In this document: positions 33,775 through 42,643 of the stretch, one piece after another | Layout: each line of letters begins with the position of its first letter | Position numbering within the stretch: the stretch's first letter is position 1 | Assembly: GCA_027459525.1 (NCBI GenBank) | Contig: DAIDIC010000079.1 | Span: forward strand, 1 to 50,155 | DNA length: 50,155 nt | Origin: JAJYBV01 sp021812265 | GTDB lineage: Bacteria > Chloroflexota > Ktedonobacteria > Ktedonobacterales > JACDGC01 | Direction of reading: 5' to 3' | The notes under the pieces: model-generated | Databases searched by the model: none | Seen by the model: only the letters and a program-made list of their open reading frames with translations | Told to the model about the DNA's origin: nothing | Translations under genes and position numbers: made by a program

Positions 33775-34174
33775 AGATAAGCCTCTTTTAAGATAAACAG
33801 TATTTCGTTTAGGCAAAGCGTCATCTAAACGATAAGTATATAACCTAAGTATACGCCCCTGTGCAAATTTCTGTAAAGCTCTTAGGACAATTAGCGAGTT
33901 TTCCTAACTTAATTGTATCTGGCTAACATGTTTTCGAGCTTTCAGAAATATGCGCGTTTGCATTACTTAGTCTTTTTGCTTTAGTGGTGATGATACACCG
34001 GAAGCGGCCTTTTTCATCACTCAACAATTTATTATCCCATGCTTTGTGTAAAAACGCAAGTTTTGATAGTTTTTTTGTTATGTTATGCATATATCAATGC
34101 TCAACGGCTACTCTCTTCGCAAAGATGTGATATGATAGACTACAATATCAATCTACTATAAGGTCAGCGCCAAC
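33775..34174. other. Divergent promoter region between the recombinase and queF
   Basis: A -10-like TATGAT (34131-34136) lies 38 nt before the queF ATG, without a good -35. No preQ1 riboswitch fold (short pseudoknot with an A-rich tail) was recognised before queF. No gene is seen. Confidence 0.35.
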
Positions 34175-34639
34175 ATGCCAAAATCTAAACATACTGCGTC
34201 ACCAGATTCGCGAACTCCGGGAACATATGGCAGAGATGAAATTGCCAATAGCGAGCTGGAACGATGGCCCAACGATTTTTCCCGCCGAAATTACCTTGTT
34301 CGCTTTGAAATCCCCGAATTTACCTGTTTGTGTCCGCGATCCGGCTTTCCAGATTTTGCGGTGATTGTGGTGGATTACGCTCCAGACGCTTTTGTGGTAG
34401 AGCTAAAAAGTCTAAAACTGTACATCAACACCTACCGCAGCCGCGCCATCAGCCACGAAAGCGCAGTAAACACAATATTGGAAGATCTTTTAAATTTGCT
34501 GAATCCTCGCTGGATGCGCATTACCGGTGAATTTAATGTGCGCGGCAATATTAAAACAATTGTTACCGCCGAGCACATTTCTGAGTCATATCAAGGGCCA
34601 CGGCCAGAATATCAAAAACCGGGATTCCATGGAATTTAA
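34175..34639 (+). CDS. queF: NADPH-dependent 7-cyano-7-deazaguanine reductase (preQ0 reductase)
   Basis: The 154-residue QueF reduces preQ0 to preQ1 in queuosine synthesis. The active-site motif is PEFTCLCPRSGFPDFA, with nucleophile C53 and acid D60. The family motif is E76-L-K-S-L-K-L-Y, followed by HESAVNTILEDL. The length fits the single-domain unimodular type. AAGG precedes the ATG by about 12 nt. No queC, queD or queE genes are adjacent, so the pathway is scattered or relies on salvage. Confidence 0.95.
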   Translation: MPKSKHTASPDSRTPGTYGRDEIANSELERWPNDFSRRNYLVRFEIPEFTCLCPRSGFPDFAVIVVDYAPDAFVVELKSLKLYINTYRSRAISHESAVNTILEDLLNLLNPRWMRITGEFNVRGNIKTIVTAEHISESYQGPRPEYQKPGFHGI

Positions 34640-34676
34640 ACGCAGAATCATTTTACCATGACCATTTCCCGCCGAA

Positions 34677-35855
34677 TTACTGCGCTGACTGCAAGCTTTG
34701 GGGCAGATTGCGCAGTAATTTTGCCAAAAACGCCACCCGCTGAGGAATGAGATCCACTTGAATATATTCATCGGGATTATGCGAGTTTTGGCCGATTAAC
34801 CCCAAACCATCCAGCGTAGGAACACCTAAGCCGCCGGTTGTATTGCCATCTGATGCGCCACCAATGCTGAGCGCCTCTAATTCCAACCCCATCGATTGCA
34901 TAATTGCGCGCGCCTCGGCAATCAGCGCCGCCGAAGCTTCCATCGGCTCCAGCGGCAAATGTTCCGCCGGTTCTTGCGTTAATTCTACGGTAACACCGGG
35001 CACAAGCCGTTCGCCGTTTATTACTGCGCGAATTGCCTCTTTAGCTTGCAAAAACGCCGCAAGATTTGCTGCCCGCATCTCAAATATTGCCGAAGCGCGA
35101 TCCGGCACAACATTGCGTCTTCCCCCACCGGTCACCCCGCCAACATTCAAGCTTACGGTCGGTATAGATTTATGCAGCGCCTGTAATTGTATGATTAAAG
35201 AGGATAACTCTAAAATAGCGTTCTTACCGGCGTCGGGCATAACGCCGGCGTGCGCCGCCAGCCCGAATACATCCAGCGTATAAGCGGCAATGCCTTTGCG
35301 CCCAACAGTGACAGTATTCAGCGAGCGGGTAGGCTCTAAAACCAACACCGCGTCGCTGGCGCGCGCCAATTGTTCAATATAGGGCTTGCTGGTCGGCGAA
35401 CCAATCTCTTCATCGCTGTTGCACATCATTGTAATTGAAGCATATGCGTTTTGCGCGGTCGGTCCAATACAGTCCAATGCAGTCAGAACGGCAAGTATCC
35501 CCGATTTCATATCAAAAATACCCGGGCCATATGCTTTGCCATCGCGAATGGTAAAGGGCCGTTCAACGGCGGCTCCGGCGGGAAACACAGTATCCATATG
35601 CCCTATCAGCAACAGGCGCAGCAAACCATTTCCGCGCTTGCGGCCAATCAAATGATCTCCCGTTTGCGTCATCGAAATCCGTTCTACCACAAATCCCGAT
35701 TGCTCTAGGCGTTTTGCGGCAAGCACGCTTAATGCGTCTACACCTGCCTTATTATCGGTTCCCGAATCGATATTCACCCATGTTTTCAGTTCATCCAACA
35801 AATTAGGCAATTGTTCTTCGGCCGCTACAATATCCGCATCTGTAACATCTGTCAT
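34677..35855 (-). CDS. M20-family metallopeptidase (glutamate carboxypeptidase/CPG2-like)
   Basis: The 392-residue zinc peptidase shows the co-catalytic metal set: H86 and D88 (GHMDTVFP), bridging D115 (FDMKSG), general base E149 and E150 (SDEEIGS), E174 (LEPTR) and a C-terminal H in GQNSHNPDEY. An intact dimerisation domain occupies the middle (GLAAHAGVMPDAGKNAI). Similarity of motifs is closest to carboxypeptidase G2-type enzymes that remove C-terminal glutamate, but substrate is not certain. No signal peptide, so cytoplasmic. It is convergent with queF, 37 nt apart. Confidence 0.9.
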   Translation of the reverse strand: MTDVTDADIVAAEEQLPNLLDELKTWVNIDSGTDNKAGVDALSVLAAKRLEQSGFVVERISMTQTGDHLIGRKRGNGLLRLLLIGHMDTVFPAGAAVERPFTIRDGKAYGPGIFDMKSGILAVLTALDCIGPTAQNAYASITMMCNSDEEIGSPTSKPYIEQLARASDAVLVLEPTRSLNTVTVGRKGIAAYTLDVFGLAAHAGVMPDAGKNAILELSSLIIQLQALHKSIPTVSLNVGGVTGGGRRNVVPDRASAIFEMRAANLAAFLQAKEAIRAVINGERLVPGVTVELTQEPAEHLPLEPMEASAALIAEARAIMQSMGLELEALSIGGASDGNTTGGLGVPTLDGLGLIGQNSHNPDEYIQVDLIPQRVAFLAKLLRNLPQSLQSAQ

Positions 35856-36295
35856 CGTATATTTTATTCTCTGCCTTTCTCAATATTTTTGCGCGCAGAT
35901 ATTTTTCTATCCTCATTATTTTACATAAACCGGTTATAGCGCCACTCTCTTTCTCTGCCGCGCTGCAATATCTGGTTGCTTCTCTGAGTTGCGCTTGAAG
36001 AGATGTCTGATCTATCATGTTCATGAGGGGTATTCTCCTGCATCGGTGTGATGACTTGTATGCTGAGGATACCTCTTTTTTGCCCTTTTGCCAACTTCTA
36101 ATTCATACACCCGCAATATCCTGTTTCCAAAAACTTTTGTCTCGCGCTGTTTCCGAGGAATATGACAAAGTAGATTATTCCATACAGCAGTTTATAAAAT
36201 CTACGTATGCTATACTGTTTATCAATATCGCAATAAGCAGTGTATAGTGCGCATTCGGTTAAAATGCGTGGTGTTGATTCACATAAAGTATATCT
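35856..36295. other. Spacer upstream of the M20 peptidase gene
   Basis: No gene is firmly supported. A 73-codon minus-strand frame from 36024 has AGGAGA about 9 nt before its ATG but runs into the start of the peptidase gene and has no recognisable features, so it was not called. Confidence 0.3.
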
Positions 36296-36431
36296 AGGAC
36301 GTTCGCTTGAAAGAGAAGCGCATGGTTCTCGCAGCTGCAACAAAGGGAGGTCTGGGGACACCCCAGAACCCCGTACAAGGGGCGGCCCCCTTGTATATCT
36401 CCGATTTTCCATGCTGAAGCGAAAGTCCTGA
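36296..36431 (+). repeat. Dispersed ~135-bp hairpin element, copy 3
   Basis: It begins AGGACGTTCGCTTGAAAGAG and ends GAAGCGAAAGTCCTGA; the ends pair over 12 of 13 bases. Internal hairpins are TCTGGGG-ACA-CCCCAGA (36351-36367), then a GTACAAGGGGC arm with a slightly altered partner. It lies just before the lipoprotein gene start. Confidence 0.8.
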
Positions 36432-36482
36432 TATCAACACAAATTTTCTTCCCGAAAAGTGATAGATACAAATGGAGAATGT

Positions 36483-37718
36483 ATGAAAAAAATTTTGATG
36501 ACAATTATCAGCGCTTTTTTGATTATCGGTTTCGTTTCTTGCAACGCAGCTACAACATCCGTGTCAAAATCTGTAACCGTCACACCACAAGCAACGTCAA
36601 GCGCCGCAGCGACAGCTTCCCCCACAGCGCAGCCTGCGCCGACAGATACACCAAGACCGGTTACAACAATACCTGCGTTTTTAAGAACTGCTTCCTCATC
36701 CAATATTTCTGCAATTGATTCTAATAATATCTGGAAAATCTATGAGGCGGCGTCATCACTGTCGTTCAATTCATCCAATTCACCAATGTATTATCACTTT
36801 ATACATTGGAATGGCAGCAATTGGCAATTTGTTGCGGATCCGCAAGATACTGCAGCAAATATAACTTTTACTTCAATATCGGCGGTTTCTTCACAAGATA
36901 TTTGGGCTGTGGGCAGCTCCGGCGCAGAGCATTGGGACGGAACACAATGGAATATTGCGCAAACAGCCCCAACTCCGGCTGGGTATACCTATTCGATGGA
37001 AACCGTATTGGCGCTTTCCGGCAATGATGTTTGGGCTGCCGGCATGGAGCAAAATAATGCACAGCCCGGTCCTGAAGGGACCTTTCCGCTTATTGAGCAT
37101 TGGAACGGAACACAGTGGAATGTTAATATTCTTCAGACGGGAATATATGGCTCACTGACAGATTTAGGCGCTTCAAGTTCTACTGATGTTTGGGCTGTCG
37201 GCAATTACACAAACAGTGGCGGATTTATCGAACATTGGAATGGACAAACATGGGCCAAAACCCAAATTAATGCTATTTCCACCAATATGCTCCAAATTGT
37301 TGCTATTGCGCCAAACAATGTTTGGGCAACCGGACAAGAGCAGATTTTTTCATTTGCAGAGCATTGGAACGGCGCGCAATGGAAAATTGTAACGCCCATA
37401 CCACAAAACCCACAGAATTATCAAAACTATAGTTTAGTTGAAACCGGCTCTCAAAATATCTGGCAAATGCAAAATACTTCGGAATCCGCCGCCGACCCAA
37501 CCATCCTCAAGCAATGGACAGGAAACGGCTTTAGCGCGCTGCCGCAAGTGAGTGTTCCGGGAAAACAGCCGGTCATTTCCGAAATGCAGTTTATTGACAC
37601 CAATAGCTTTTGGGTATTTGGCAATCCATCTGCAAGCAGCAGCTCCGGCAATCAATCTTTGCCTTGGTTTGCATTTTGGAATGGTTCGTCATGGACAGTG
37701 TACAGCGTCCTGCAATAA
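36483..37718 (+). CDS. Lipoprotein with beta-propeller-like repeats
   Basis: The 411-residue protein has a lipoprotein signal with lipobox GFVSC (C20), so it should be anchored outside the membrane. A Ser/Thr/Pro/Ala-rich linker of about 45 residues follows. The rest holds about six or seven repeats of 40-55 residues with the pattern S-x-x-D-(I/V)-W-A-V-G..(I/A)EHWNGT-x-W. This pattern suggests a WD/kelch-like beta-propeller. Function is unknown; such proteins are often surface binding modules. The ATG at 36483 has GGAGA 6 nt upstream; an earlier ATG-like codon 8 residues upstream lacks support. Confidence 0.8.
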   Translation: MKKILMTIISAFLIIGFVSCNAATTSVSKSVTVTPQATSSAAATASPTAQPAPTDTPRPVTTIPAFLRTASSSNISAIDSNNIWKIYEAASSLSFNSSNSPMYYHFIHWNGSNWQFVADPQDTAANITFTSISAVSSQDIWAVGSSGAEHWDGTQWNIAQTAPTPAGYTYSMETVLALSGNDVWAAGMEQNNAQPGPEGTFPLIEHWNGTQWNVNILQTGIYGSLTDLGASSSTDVWAVGNYTNSGGFIEHWNGQTWAKTQINAISTNMLQIVAIAPNNVWATGQEQIFSFAEHWNGAQWKIVTPIPQNPQNYQNYSLVETGSQNIWQMQNTSESAADPTILKQWTGNGFSALPQVSVPGKQPVISEMQFIDTNSFWVFGNPSASSSSGNQSLPWFAFWNGSSWTVYSVLQ

Positions 37719-37774
37719 CAGCCAATTATAGCGGGTTAACTTATAGTTAACGTATTCCATCCGGACAGGGCGCA

Positions 37775-37807
37775 AAAAAGTTGCAAGGGGCAGGAGATGC
37801 CCCTTGC
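37775..37807 (-). terminator. Rho-independent terminator of the nuo operon
   Basis: A perfect 10-bp stem, GCAAGGGGCA/TGCCCCTTGC (37783-37807), is followed on the minus strand by AACTTTTTTG. It lies 69 nt after the nuoE stop and may also block readthrough from the plus-strand lipoprotein gene. Confidence 0.8.
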
Positions 37808-37875
37808 GCGGGTTTAGAGATATCAGCAAGCGTTTTTTTAAAAAAACTTCCCTAGCTTTTATTGATTCGCTATTT

Positions 37876-38346
37876 TCACTGTTGTTTTATTTTTAAAACT
37901 ATTTCATGAACCCGTTCCGGAGTTAATTGCTCCACAAATTCATCATTCAACTGAAGAACCGGCGCAGTTCCGCAAGAAGCCATGCATTCTGCTGTTTCCA
38001 GCGTAACTAACCCATCGGCAGATGTTTGGCCGCGCTGCACACCAAGTTCATCTTCCAATTGCTTCAAAAGATCGTCACAGCCGCGCAAATAACAGCCAAT
38101 ACTGTTACACACCTTAATAACATGTTTACCTTTGGGCTTTGCGTGAAACATCGTATAAAATGACGCAACACTGGTTACCTCATCTTCACCCACGCCAATA
38201 ATTTGCGCTACGGCTTGTATACCTTGCGGTGTTATATATCCTTCTTCTTCTTGGGCAATTCTCAGCGCAGGCAGCAGCGCAGATCTGGCTGCGGGATATT
38301 TGGCGGCGGCGGCGCGCATTTTTTGTTTGGCGTCTTCAGAAATCAT
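37876..38346 (-). CDS. nuoE: NADH-quinone oxidoreductase subunit E
   Basis: The 156-residue thioredoxin-fold subunit binds the N1a [2Fe-2S] cluster through C80, C85 (VCNSIGC), C121 and C125 (ECMASC). It belongs to the NADH-oxidising module of complex I. It is the last gene of this cluster; nuoF, which normally follows, is not present downstream. The start is 34 nt after nuoD. Confidence 0.95.
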   Translation of the reverse strand: MISEDAKQKMRAAAAKYPAARSALLPALRIAQEEEGYITPQGIQAVAQIIGVGEDEVTSVASFYTMFHAKPKGKHVIKVCNSIGCYLRGCDDLLKQLEDELGVQRGQTSADGLVTLETAECMASCGTAPVLQLNDEFVEQLTPERVHEIVLKIKQQ

Positions 38347-38380
38347 ATAACATTATCCTGTACTATTCTGCAAAAAATAT

Positions 38381-39610
38381 TTATCGGTCTACTTCACCTA
38401 AAACAATATCAATAGACGCAATTGCTGCGACAATATCTGCCAGCATTTGGCCTTCCAGCATTTTCGGCAAAGACTGCAAATTGGCAAACGAAGCGCCGCG
38501 CACATGCATGCGATAGGGATTGGGGCTGCCATCACTTACGATATAAAAACCCAATTCACCTTTGGGAGCCTCAATGCGCTGATACACTTCACCGGCAGGC
38601 GGGCGATACCCTTCAGTATACAATTTAAAGTGATGAATTAACGATTCGATATTTGTTGAAATTTTCCATTTAGGCGGCGGCGCAATTTTAGGATTATCGA
38701 TAATCCATGCCCCTTCCGGCATGCCATCTATTGCTTGCTGCACAATGTTCAAACTTTGTTCCATCTCCAGCATGCGAACTAAATAGCGATCATACACATC
38801 GCCATTTTCCCCAACAGGGATGTCGAACTGGAATTTTTCATATCCCCCATAGGGAAACATCTTGCGCACATCATACACAACACCTGAAGCGCGCAGCGCA
38901 GGCCCCGTTAACCCAAGCGCAACAGCGTCATCTGCGGAAAGCGTACAAATATTTTTGGTGCGGTCAACCCATAAGCGGTTATAGGTCAGCAAATCATGAT
39001 ATTCGCGCAGTTTCTGCGGGAAAATTTTAATAAATTCGCGGACCTTCTGCTCAAAATTCGGCGGAAGATCTGCCTGCAGGCCACCGGGCATAATGTAGCT
39101 TGTCATCATGCGGACCCCAGCGCAAGCCTCGAAAATATCCAAAATAAGTTCGCGTTCGCGGAAAGCATATAAAAACACCGACTGCGCGCCGAGATCGAGC
39201 GCGCCAGACCCCAGCCAAACCAAATGGCTGGCAATGCGCTGCAGCTCTACCAAGGCAATTCGGGCAAACTGCGCTTTGGGGGGAACCTGAATACCCAGAA
39301 GTTTTTCAACAGCAAGGGTATACCCAAAGTTATTGGATAAAGGCGCCAGATAATCCATACGGTCGGTAAGCACCAACGCTTGATAATATGTTTTCGATTC
39401 CGCGGTCTTTTCGATACCGGTATGCAGATAGCCAATATCCGGAACTGCGCTTACAACGGTTTCGCCGTTTAGTGTTAAAATAAGCCGCAATACCCCATGG
39501 GTGGATGGATGCTGAGGACCCATATTAAGAGTCATCGTGTCAATGCGAGTTTCGTCATCTATCCGAACGCTTTCATCAACTTGAAAAAACGGCGTATTAT
39601 CTGTTTGCAT
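38381..39610 (-). CDS. nuoD: NADH-quinone oxidoreductase subunit D
   Basis: The 409-residue subunit is recognised by NMGPQHPSTHGVLRL, DIGYLHTGIEK, DRMDYLAPLSNN and GELGFYIVSDG. It lines the quinone-binding pocket with NuoB in the peripheral arm of complex I. It lies 7 nt after a DinB-like gene that interrupts the usual nuoC-nuoD junction. Confidence 0.97.
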   Translation of the reverse strand: MQTDNTPFFQVDESVRIDDETRIDTMTLNMGPQHPSTHGVLRLILTLNGETVVSAVPDIGYLHTGIEKTAESKTYYQALVLTDRMDYLAPLSNNFGYTLAVEKLLGIQVPPKAQFARIALVELQRIASHLVWLGSGALDLGAQSVFLYAFRERELILDIFEACAGVRMMTSYIMPGGLQADLPPNFEQKVREFIKIFPQKLREYHDLLTYNRLWVDRTKNICTLSADDAVALGLTGPALRASGVVYDVRKMFPYGGYEKFQFDIPVGENGDVYDRYLVRMLEMEQSLNIVQQAIDGMPEGAWIIDNPKIAPPPKWKISTNIESLIHHFKLYTEGYRPPAGEVYQRIEAPKGELGFYIVSDGSPNPYRMHVRGASFANLQSLPKMLEGQMLADIVAAIASIDIVLGEVDR

Positions 39611-39617
39611 TGCTCAA

Positions 39618-40082
39618 TTACTCCACAAAAATAGCTTTTAACTGCTCTAAATGTTCTTCTTCGTGTTTGGCGAAAATATGAACCAGCTCAAACAGCGTTA
39701 TCTCGCCGCGCGATGGGTGTATCGCCTTGCGGTCCCACACACTATCGGGGAAGCGGCGCAGTTGCCAAAGCATTTCTGAGCGGTGACGCGCAAACGCCAT
39801 CAATGTTTGGTCCAGCGGTGAAGCAGTATATCCTGCGGCTTGTTCCCAAGCGTCTATATCAAAATTGACTAGTTGCGGAGTATCTTGAGTGATTACTGCG
39901 GCAATGCGATAGGTGATAATATCATCCAGCGCTTTAATATGCCCAAACACTTCAATAGGCGACCATTCTGCGGCGGATGGCGCAGCGTCCAGCGATTCTT
40001 CCTCACAGTCAAGCAGAATATTGGTATACTCTTGCATAGATTTTTCAAGGCGTATCGCCAAATCTTCAACATCATTACGCAT
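39618..40082 (-). CDS. DinB-family protein inside the nuo operon
   Basis: The 154-residue four-helix-bundle protein has the DinB metal triad H48 (FGHIKALDD), H140 and H144 (AKHEEEHLEQL). DinB/DfsB-like proteins are metal-dependent thiol transferases or enzymes of unknown function. The ATG at 40082 has GAAGGA 10 nt upstream and starts 4 nt after the nuoC stop. The stop is 7 nt before nuoD. This tight packing means it is cotranscribed and probably translated with complex I genes. A direct role in complex I is not established. Confidence 0.85.
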   Translation of the reverse strand: MRNDVEDLAIRLEKSMQEYTNILLDCEEESLDAAPSAAEWSPIEVFGHIKALDDIITYRIAAVITQDTPQLVNFDIDAWEQAAGYTASPLDQTLMAFARHRSEMLWQLRRFPDSVWDRKAIHPSRGEITLFELVHIFAKHEEEHLEQLKAIFVE

Positions 40083-40086
40083 ATAG

Positions 40087-40737
40087 TTAGTTTCCTTCGC
40101 TTTCCGGTGTGTTTGCAATGCCGCCTTCGTTGCGCAGTGTCAGCTGGCCTTCACCTTGGGGCAGCGGCTCGCCATACGTAATCTGCCCGCCCCAATGCGG
40201 CGCCGGCAGCACAATTCCTGTAAGCGGATAATCTTTGCGCAACGGGTAACCATCCCAGTCATTTGGCATTAAGATGCGTTTTAAATCTGGGTGGTCATCA
40301 AACACAACACCAAATAAATCAAACACTTCACGTTCAAACCAATTCGCCGACGGCCAAACCGAAGTAACACTGCTGATGTGCGGTGTGTCGTCATCGCCAT
40401 CTGCTCCTATTCTTGATTTCAAGCGGAGAAACAGACGTTTTGAAAGGGAAGCAATATGATAGATGATATCAAATCGCGGAGTTCTATCCGGCCAATCTAC
40501 TGCAGTAACATCCTCAAGCAACGTATATTGCAGCGCAGGGTTATCGCGCAGCGCAAGACAAATTTCGCGAATTCTGTTTGGCGGCGCCACAAGAGTAACT
40601 TCATTGCGGTATTCAACAACTTCCAAAAGATCGCCGCCCAAAATTGATTGAACAAAATCTACTGTAGGCTGCATCACCGCCGATTGCAGCGTATGCGCGG
40701 AAGATGATAGGGTATCGGTGTTTTGTGGCTCTGACAT
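40087..40737 (-). CDS. nuoC: NADH-quinone oxidoreductase subunit C
   Basis: The 216-residue subunit has the 30-kDa signature WFEREVFDLFGVVFDDHPDLKRIL and DWDGYPLRKDYPL. It is in the peripheral arm, next to NuoD. The ATG at 40737 is preferred; a TTG 7 codons upstream has no better site. It begins 24 nt after nuoB. The C-terminal tail after the signature is somewhat extended and polar. Confidence 0.95.
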   Translation of the reverse strand: MSEPQNTDTLSSSAHTLQSAVMQPTVDFVQSILGGDLLEVVEYRNEVTLVAPPNRIREICLALRDNPALQYTLLEDVTAVDWPDRTPRFDIIYHIASLSKRLFLRLKSRIGADGDDDTPHISSVTSVWPSANWFEREVFDLFGVVFDDHPDLKRILMPNDWDGYPLRKDYPLTGIVLPAPHWGGQITYGEPLPQGEGQLTLRNEGGIANTPESEGN

Positions 40738-40761
40738 GCAATGTAACGCCTTTATCAATAA

Positions 40762-41352
40762 TTATTTGTGCAGTCTCTCTGCCATGGGATCGGTCGGGTT
40801 TGGTATACCCTTTTTAATTTTTTCCTGAAGCTGCTCAATGCCATATAACAGCATTTCCGGTGTAGGCGGACAGCCCGGAACAAAAATATCGACCGGAATA
40901 ATTTTATCTACACCCTGAACAATAGCGTAATTGTTGAACACGCCGCCGCTCGACGCGCAGGCGCCCATAGAAAGCACCCATTTCGGCTCCGGCATTTGAT
41001 CATATATCTGCCGAACCACCGGCGCCATTTTTACAGAAACCCGCCCCGCAACAATCATCAAATCTGCTTGGCGCGGGCTGGCGCGAAACACTTCGGCGCC
41101 AAAACGCGAAATATCAAACCGCGAAGACGCCGCAGACATCATTTCAATGGCGCAGCACGCTAAGCCAAATGTAGCAGGCCAAAGAGAGCCGCTGCGTCCC
41201 CAATCAGCTAATTTATTTAATTGTGTCAGCAATATACCGGTAGAATGCGGCTCCGCGGCGCGCTGCGCCCTGGGAATTTGTGAATTTGCGTGAAATTGCA
41301 CCGGCGCCCAAGGATTTCTATGCGCCGCGGAATCAGAATCATTTATTCCCAT
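40762..41352 (-). CDS. nuoB: NADH-quinone oxidoreductase subunit B
   Basis: The 196-residue subunit coordinates the N2 [4Fe-4S] cluster with C66, C67 (LACCAIE), C132 (GACAS) and C161 (PGCPP), and so delivers electrons to quinone. The ATG at 41352 (MGIND) overlaps the nuoA end by 10 nt; GAGGGG is about 9 nt upstream. The N-terminus is about 25 residues longer than in the shortest homologues. Confidence 0.96.
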   Translation of the reverse strand: MGINDSDSAAHRNPWAPVQFHANSQIPRAQRAAEPHSTGILLTQLNKLADWGRSGSLWPATFGLACCAIEMMSAASSRFDISRFGAEVFRASPRQADLMIVAGRVSVKMAPVVRQIYDQMPEPKWVLSMGACASSGGVFNNYAIVQGVDKIIPVDIFVPGCPPTPEMLLYGIEQLQEKIKKGIPNPTDPMAERLHK

Positions 41353-41696
41353 GAAAACGCCCCTTTTCTCCAAACATACACTAAAGCCAGCATAAGAACC
41401 GCCACAAAAATTACCAATTCATAAAATCCCAGCGATCCCAGCCGCCTCATCAGGTCGGCAAACGGAAGCATCGAAGCCGCTTCAATATCAAATACAATAA
41501 ACAGCATACCGGTGACCAAATATTTAATTGGAAACCGCTGTTTCGGAGGATCTATCTCTTCAATGCCGCATTCATACGGCGAAAGTTTTGCCGCTGTGGG
41601 TTTTTTAGGCCCAAGAATAAACGTTATAATGGTTACAAGCACGGCAAACGCCAGTGTTAAGCCCATTAGTATTAAAAGCGGTGTAAATGAAGCCAT
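41343..41696 (-). CDS. nuoA: NADH-quinone oxidoreductase subunit A
   Basis: The 117-residue membrane subunit has three hydrophobic segments and the diagnostic SPYECGIEEID and RFPIKYLVTGMLFIVFDIEA motifs. It anchors the peripheral arm of complex I and is the first gene of this operon. Confidence 0.96.
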   Translation of the reverse strand: MASFTPLLILMGLTLAFAVLVTIITFILGPKKPTAAKLSPYECGIEEIDPPKQRFPIKYLVTGMLFIVFDIEAASMLPFADLMRRLGSLGFYELVIFVAVLMLALVYVWRKGAFSWE

Positions 41697-42046
41697 ACTA
41701 TTTTGATATGCTCCTGCTGCAAATCAGCAAAAAAATACTCTATGCTAGGATCGTAGCACAGAATGACTTGAACTTCCAGTTAACGGGAAACAGGGCATAG
41801 ATCACTGGGTTACAAAAATTGCGGCAATCTATAAAAAAAATCATATGGTTTGACGGTAAAATATGCGGCTCCTGCCATATGATATATATACTATGTATGG
41901 TGTTGCGTGTGGCGGATGTTTTTTACCATTCAGGACACCGCGTTGGGCCGGGAAGGCTCGCGCTGTATTTTCGCCGGCGCTATTTTTTATAACAGGAGTT
42001 ATTAGATAGCTGTTGATTTTGTAGGAAAACATGGTAAAATATAGGT
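41697..42046. other. nuo upstream region and left flank of the IS607-type element
   Basis: The nuo promoter should lie here on the minus strand; TATATAT runs near 41880-41895 are possible -10 elements. The exact left end of the insertion element is not visible as a repeat. TAGG is 5 nt before the tnpA ATG. No gene is seen. Confidence 0.35.
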
Positions 42047-42640
42047 ATGAATACAACATACCCACCACGGGAATTTGGAACAGTGATCGGACGCTCGGTG
42101 TCAACACTGCAAAAATGGGATCGAGCGGGAGTGCTCTCTGCGCATCGGAATCCAACAGGAAGGCGCTAGTATACGCATGACCAATTGCTGGACTTTTTTG
42201 GCATGAAGGCAGGAGAGGATACCAAAACGGTGGTGTATGCCAGAGTATCCAGCCAGGGACAAAACCCCGATCTTCAGAATCAACGAGAAGCCATCAAGAT
42301 CTTTTGTGCACAAGCCGACGATCATGTGGATGAGTGGATTGAAGAAATCGGCAGTGGATTGAATGATCAGCGCAAACACTTCAACCGATTGATGCAAGAG
42401 ATCGAGCTTGGTCAAGTGAAGCGTCTGGTCATAGCTCACAAAGATCAGCTGGTTCGATTTGGATTTGAGTGGTTTGCCGCATTTTGTGAACAGCATCACA
42501 TACGGAATGAGTGATTGTCACAGGTGATAGTCTCTCACCTGAGCAGGAGCTTGTCAGGATGTATTGAGCATTGTCCATGTCTTTTCAGCCCGACTGTATG
42601 GACTTCGTTCCTACAAGAAATTGATCAAGGAGGCGGTGAG
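42047..42640 (+). pseudogene. tnpA: IS607-family serine recombinase TnpA, inactivated
   Basis: The N-terminal 40 residues (REFGTVIGRSVSTLQKWDRA, then NPTGRR) are the MerR-type HTH. A TAG at 42167-42169 follows exactly where the family has Tyr (R-R-Y-Y-T-H). The frame then continues YTHDQLLDFFG and the catalytic VVYARVSSQGQNPDLQNQ, with RLVIAHKDQLVRFGFEWF later. After CEQHHIRNE it ends in TGA at 42512, but the expected sequence resumes in other frames: VIVTGDSLSPEQELV, then VLSIVHVFSARLYGLRSYKK. So there are one nonsense change and two frameshifts. The catalytic domain could only be made by a TTG restart at 42185, and would lack its C-terminus. Confidence 0.9.
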
Positions 42641-42643
42641 TAC

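Noticed and set aside
34080..34174. preQ1 riboswitch before queF
   Set aside because: No short pseudoknot with the typical A-rich tail could be found in the leader.
35803..36024. 73-codon minus-strand gene before the M20 peptidase
   Set aside because: Has an acceptable ribosome site but overlaps the peptidase start, has no recognisable feature and no length conservation can be judged.
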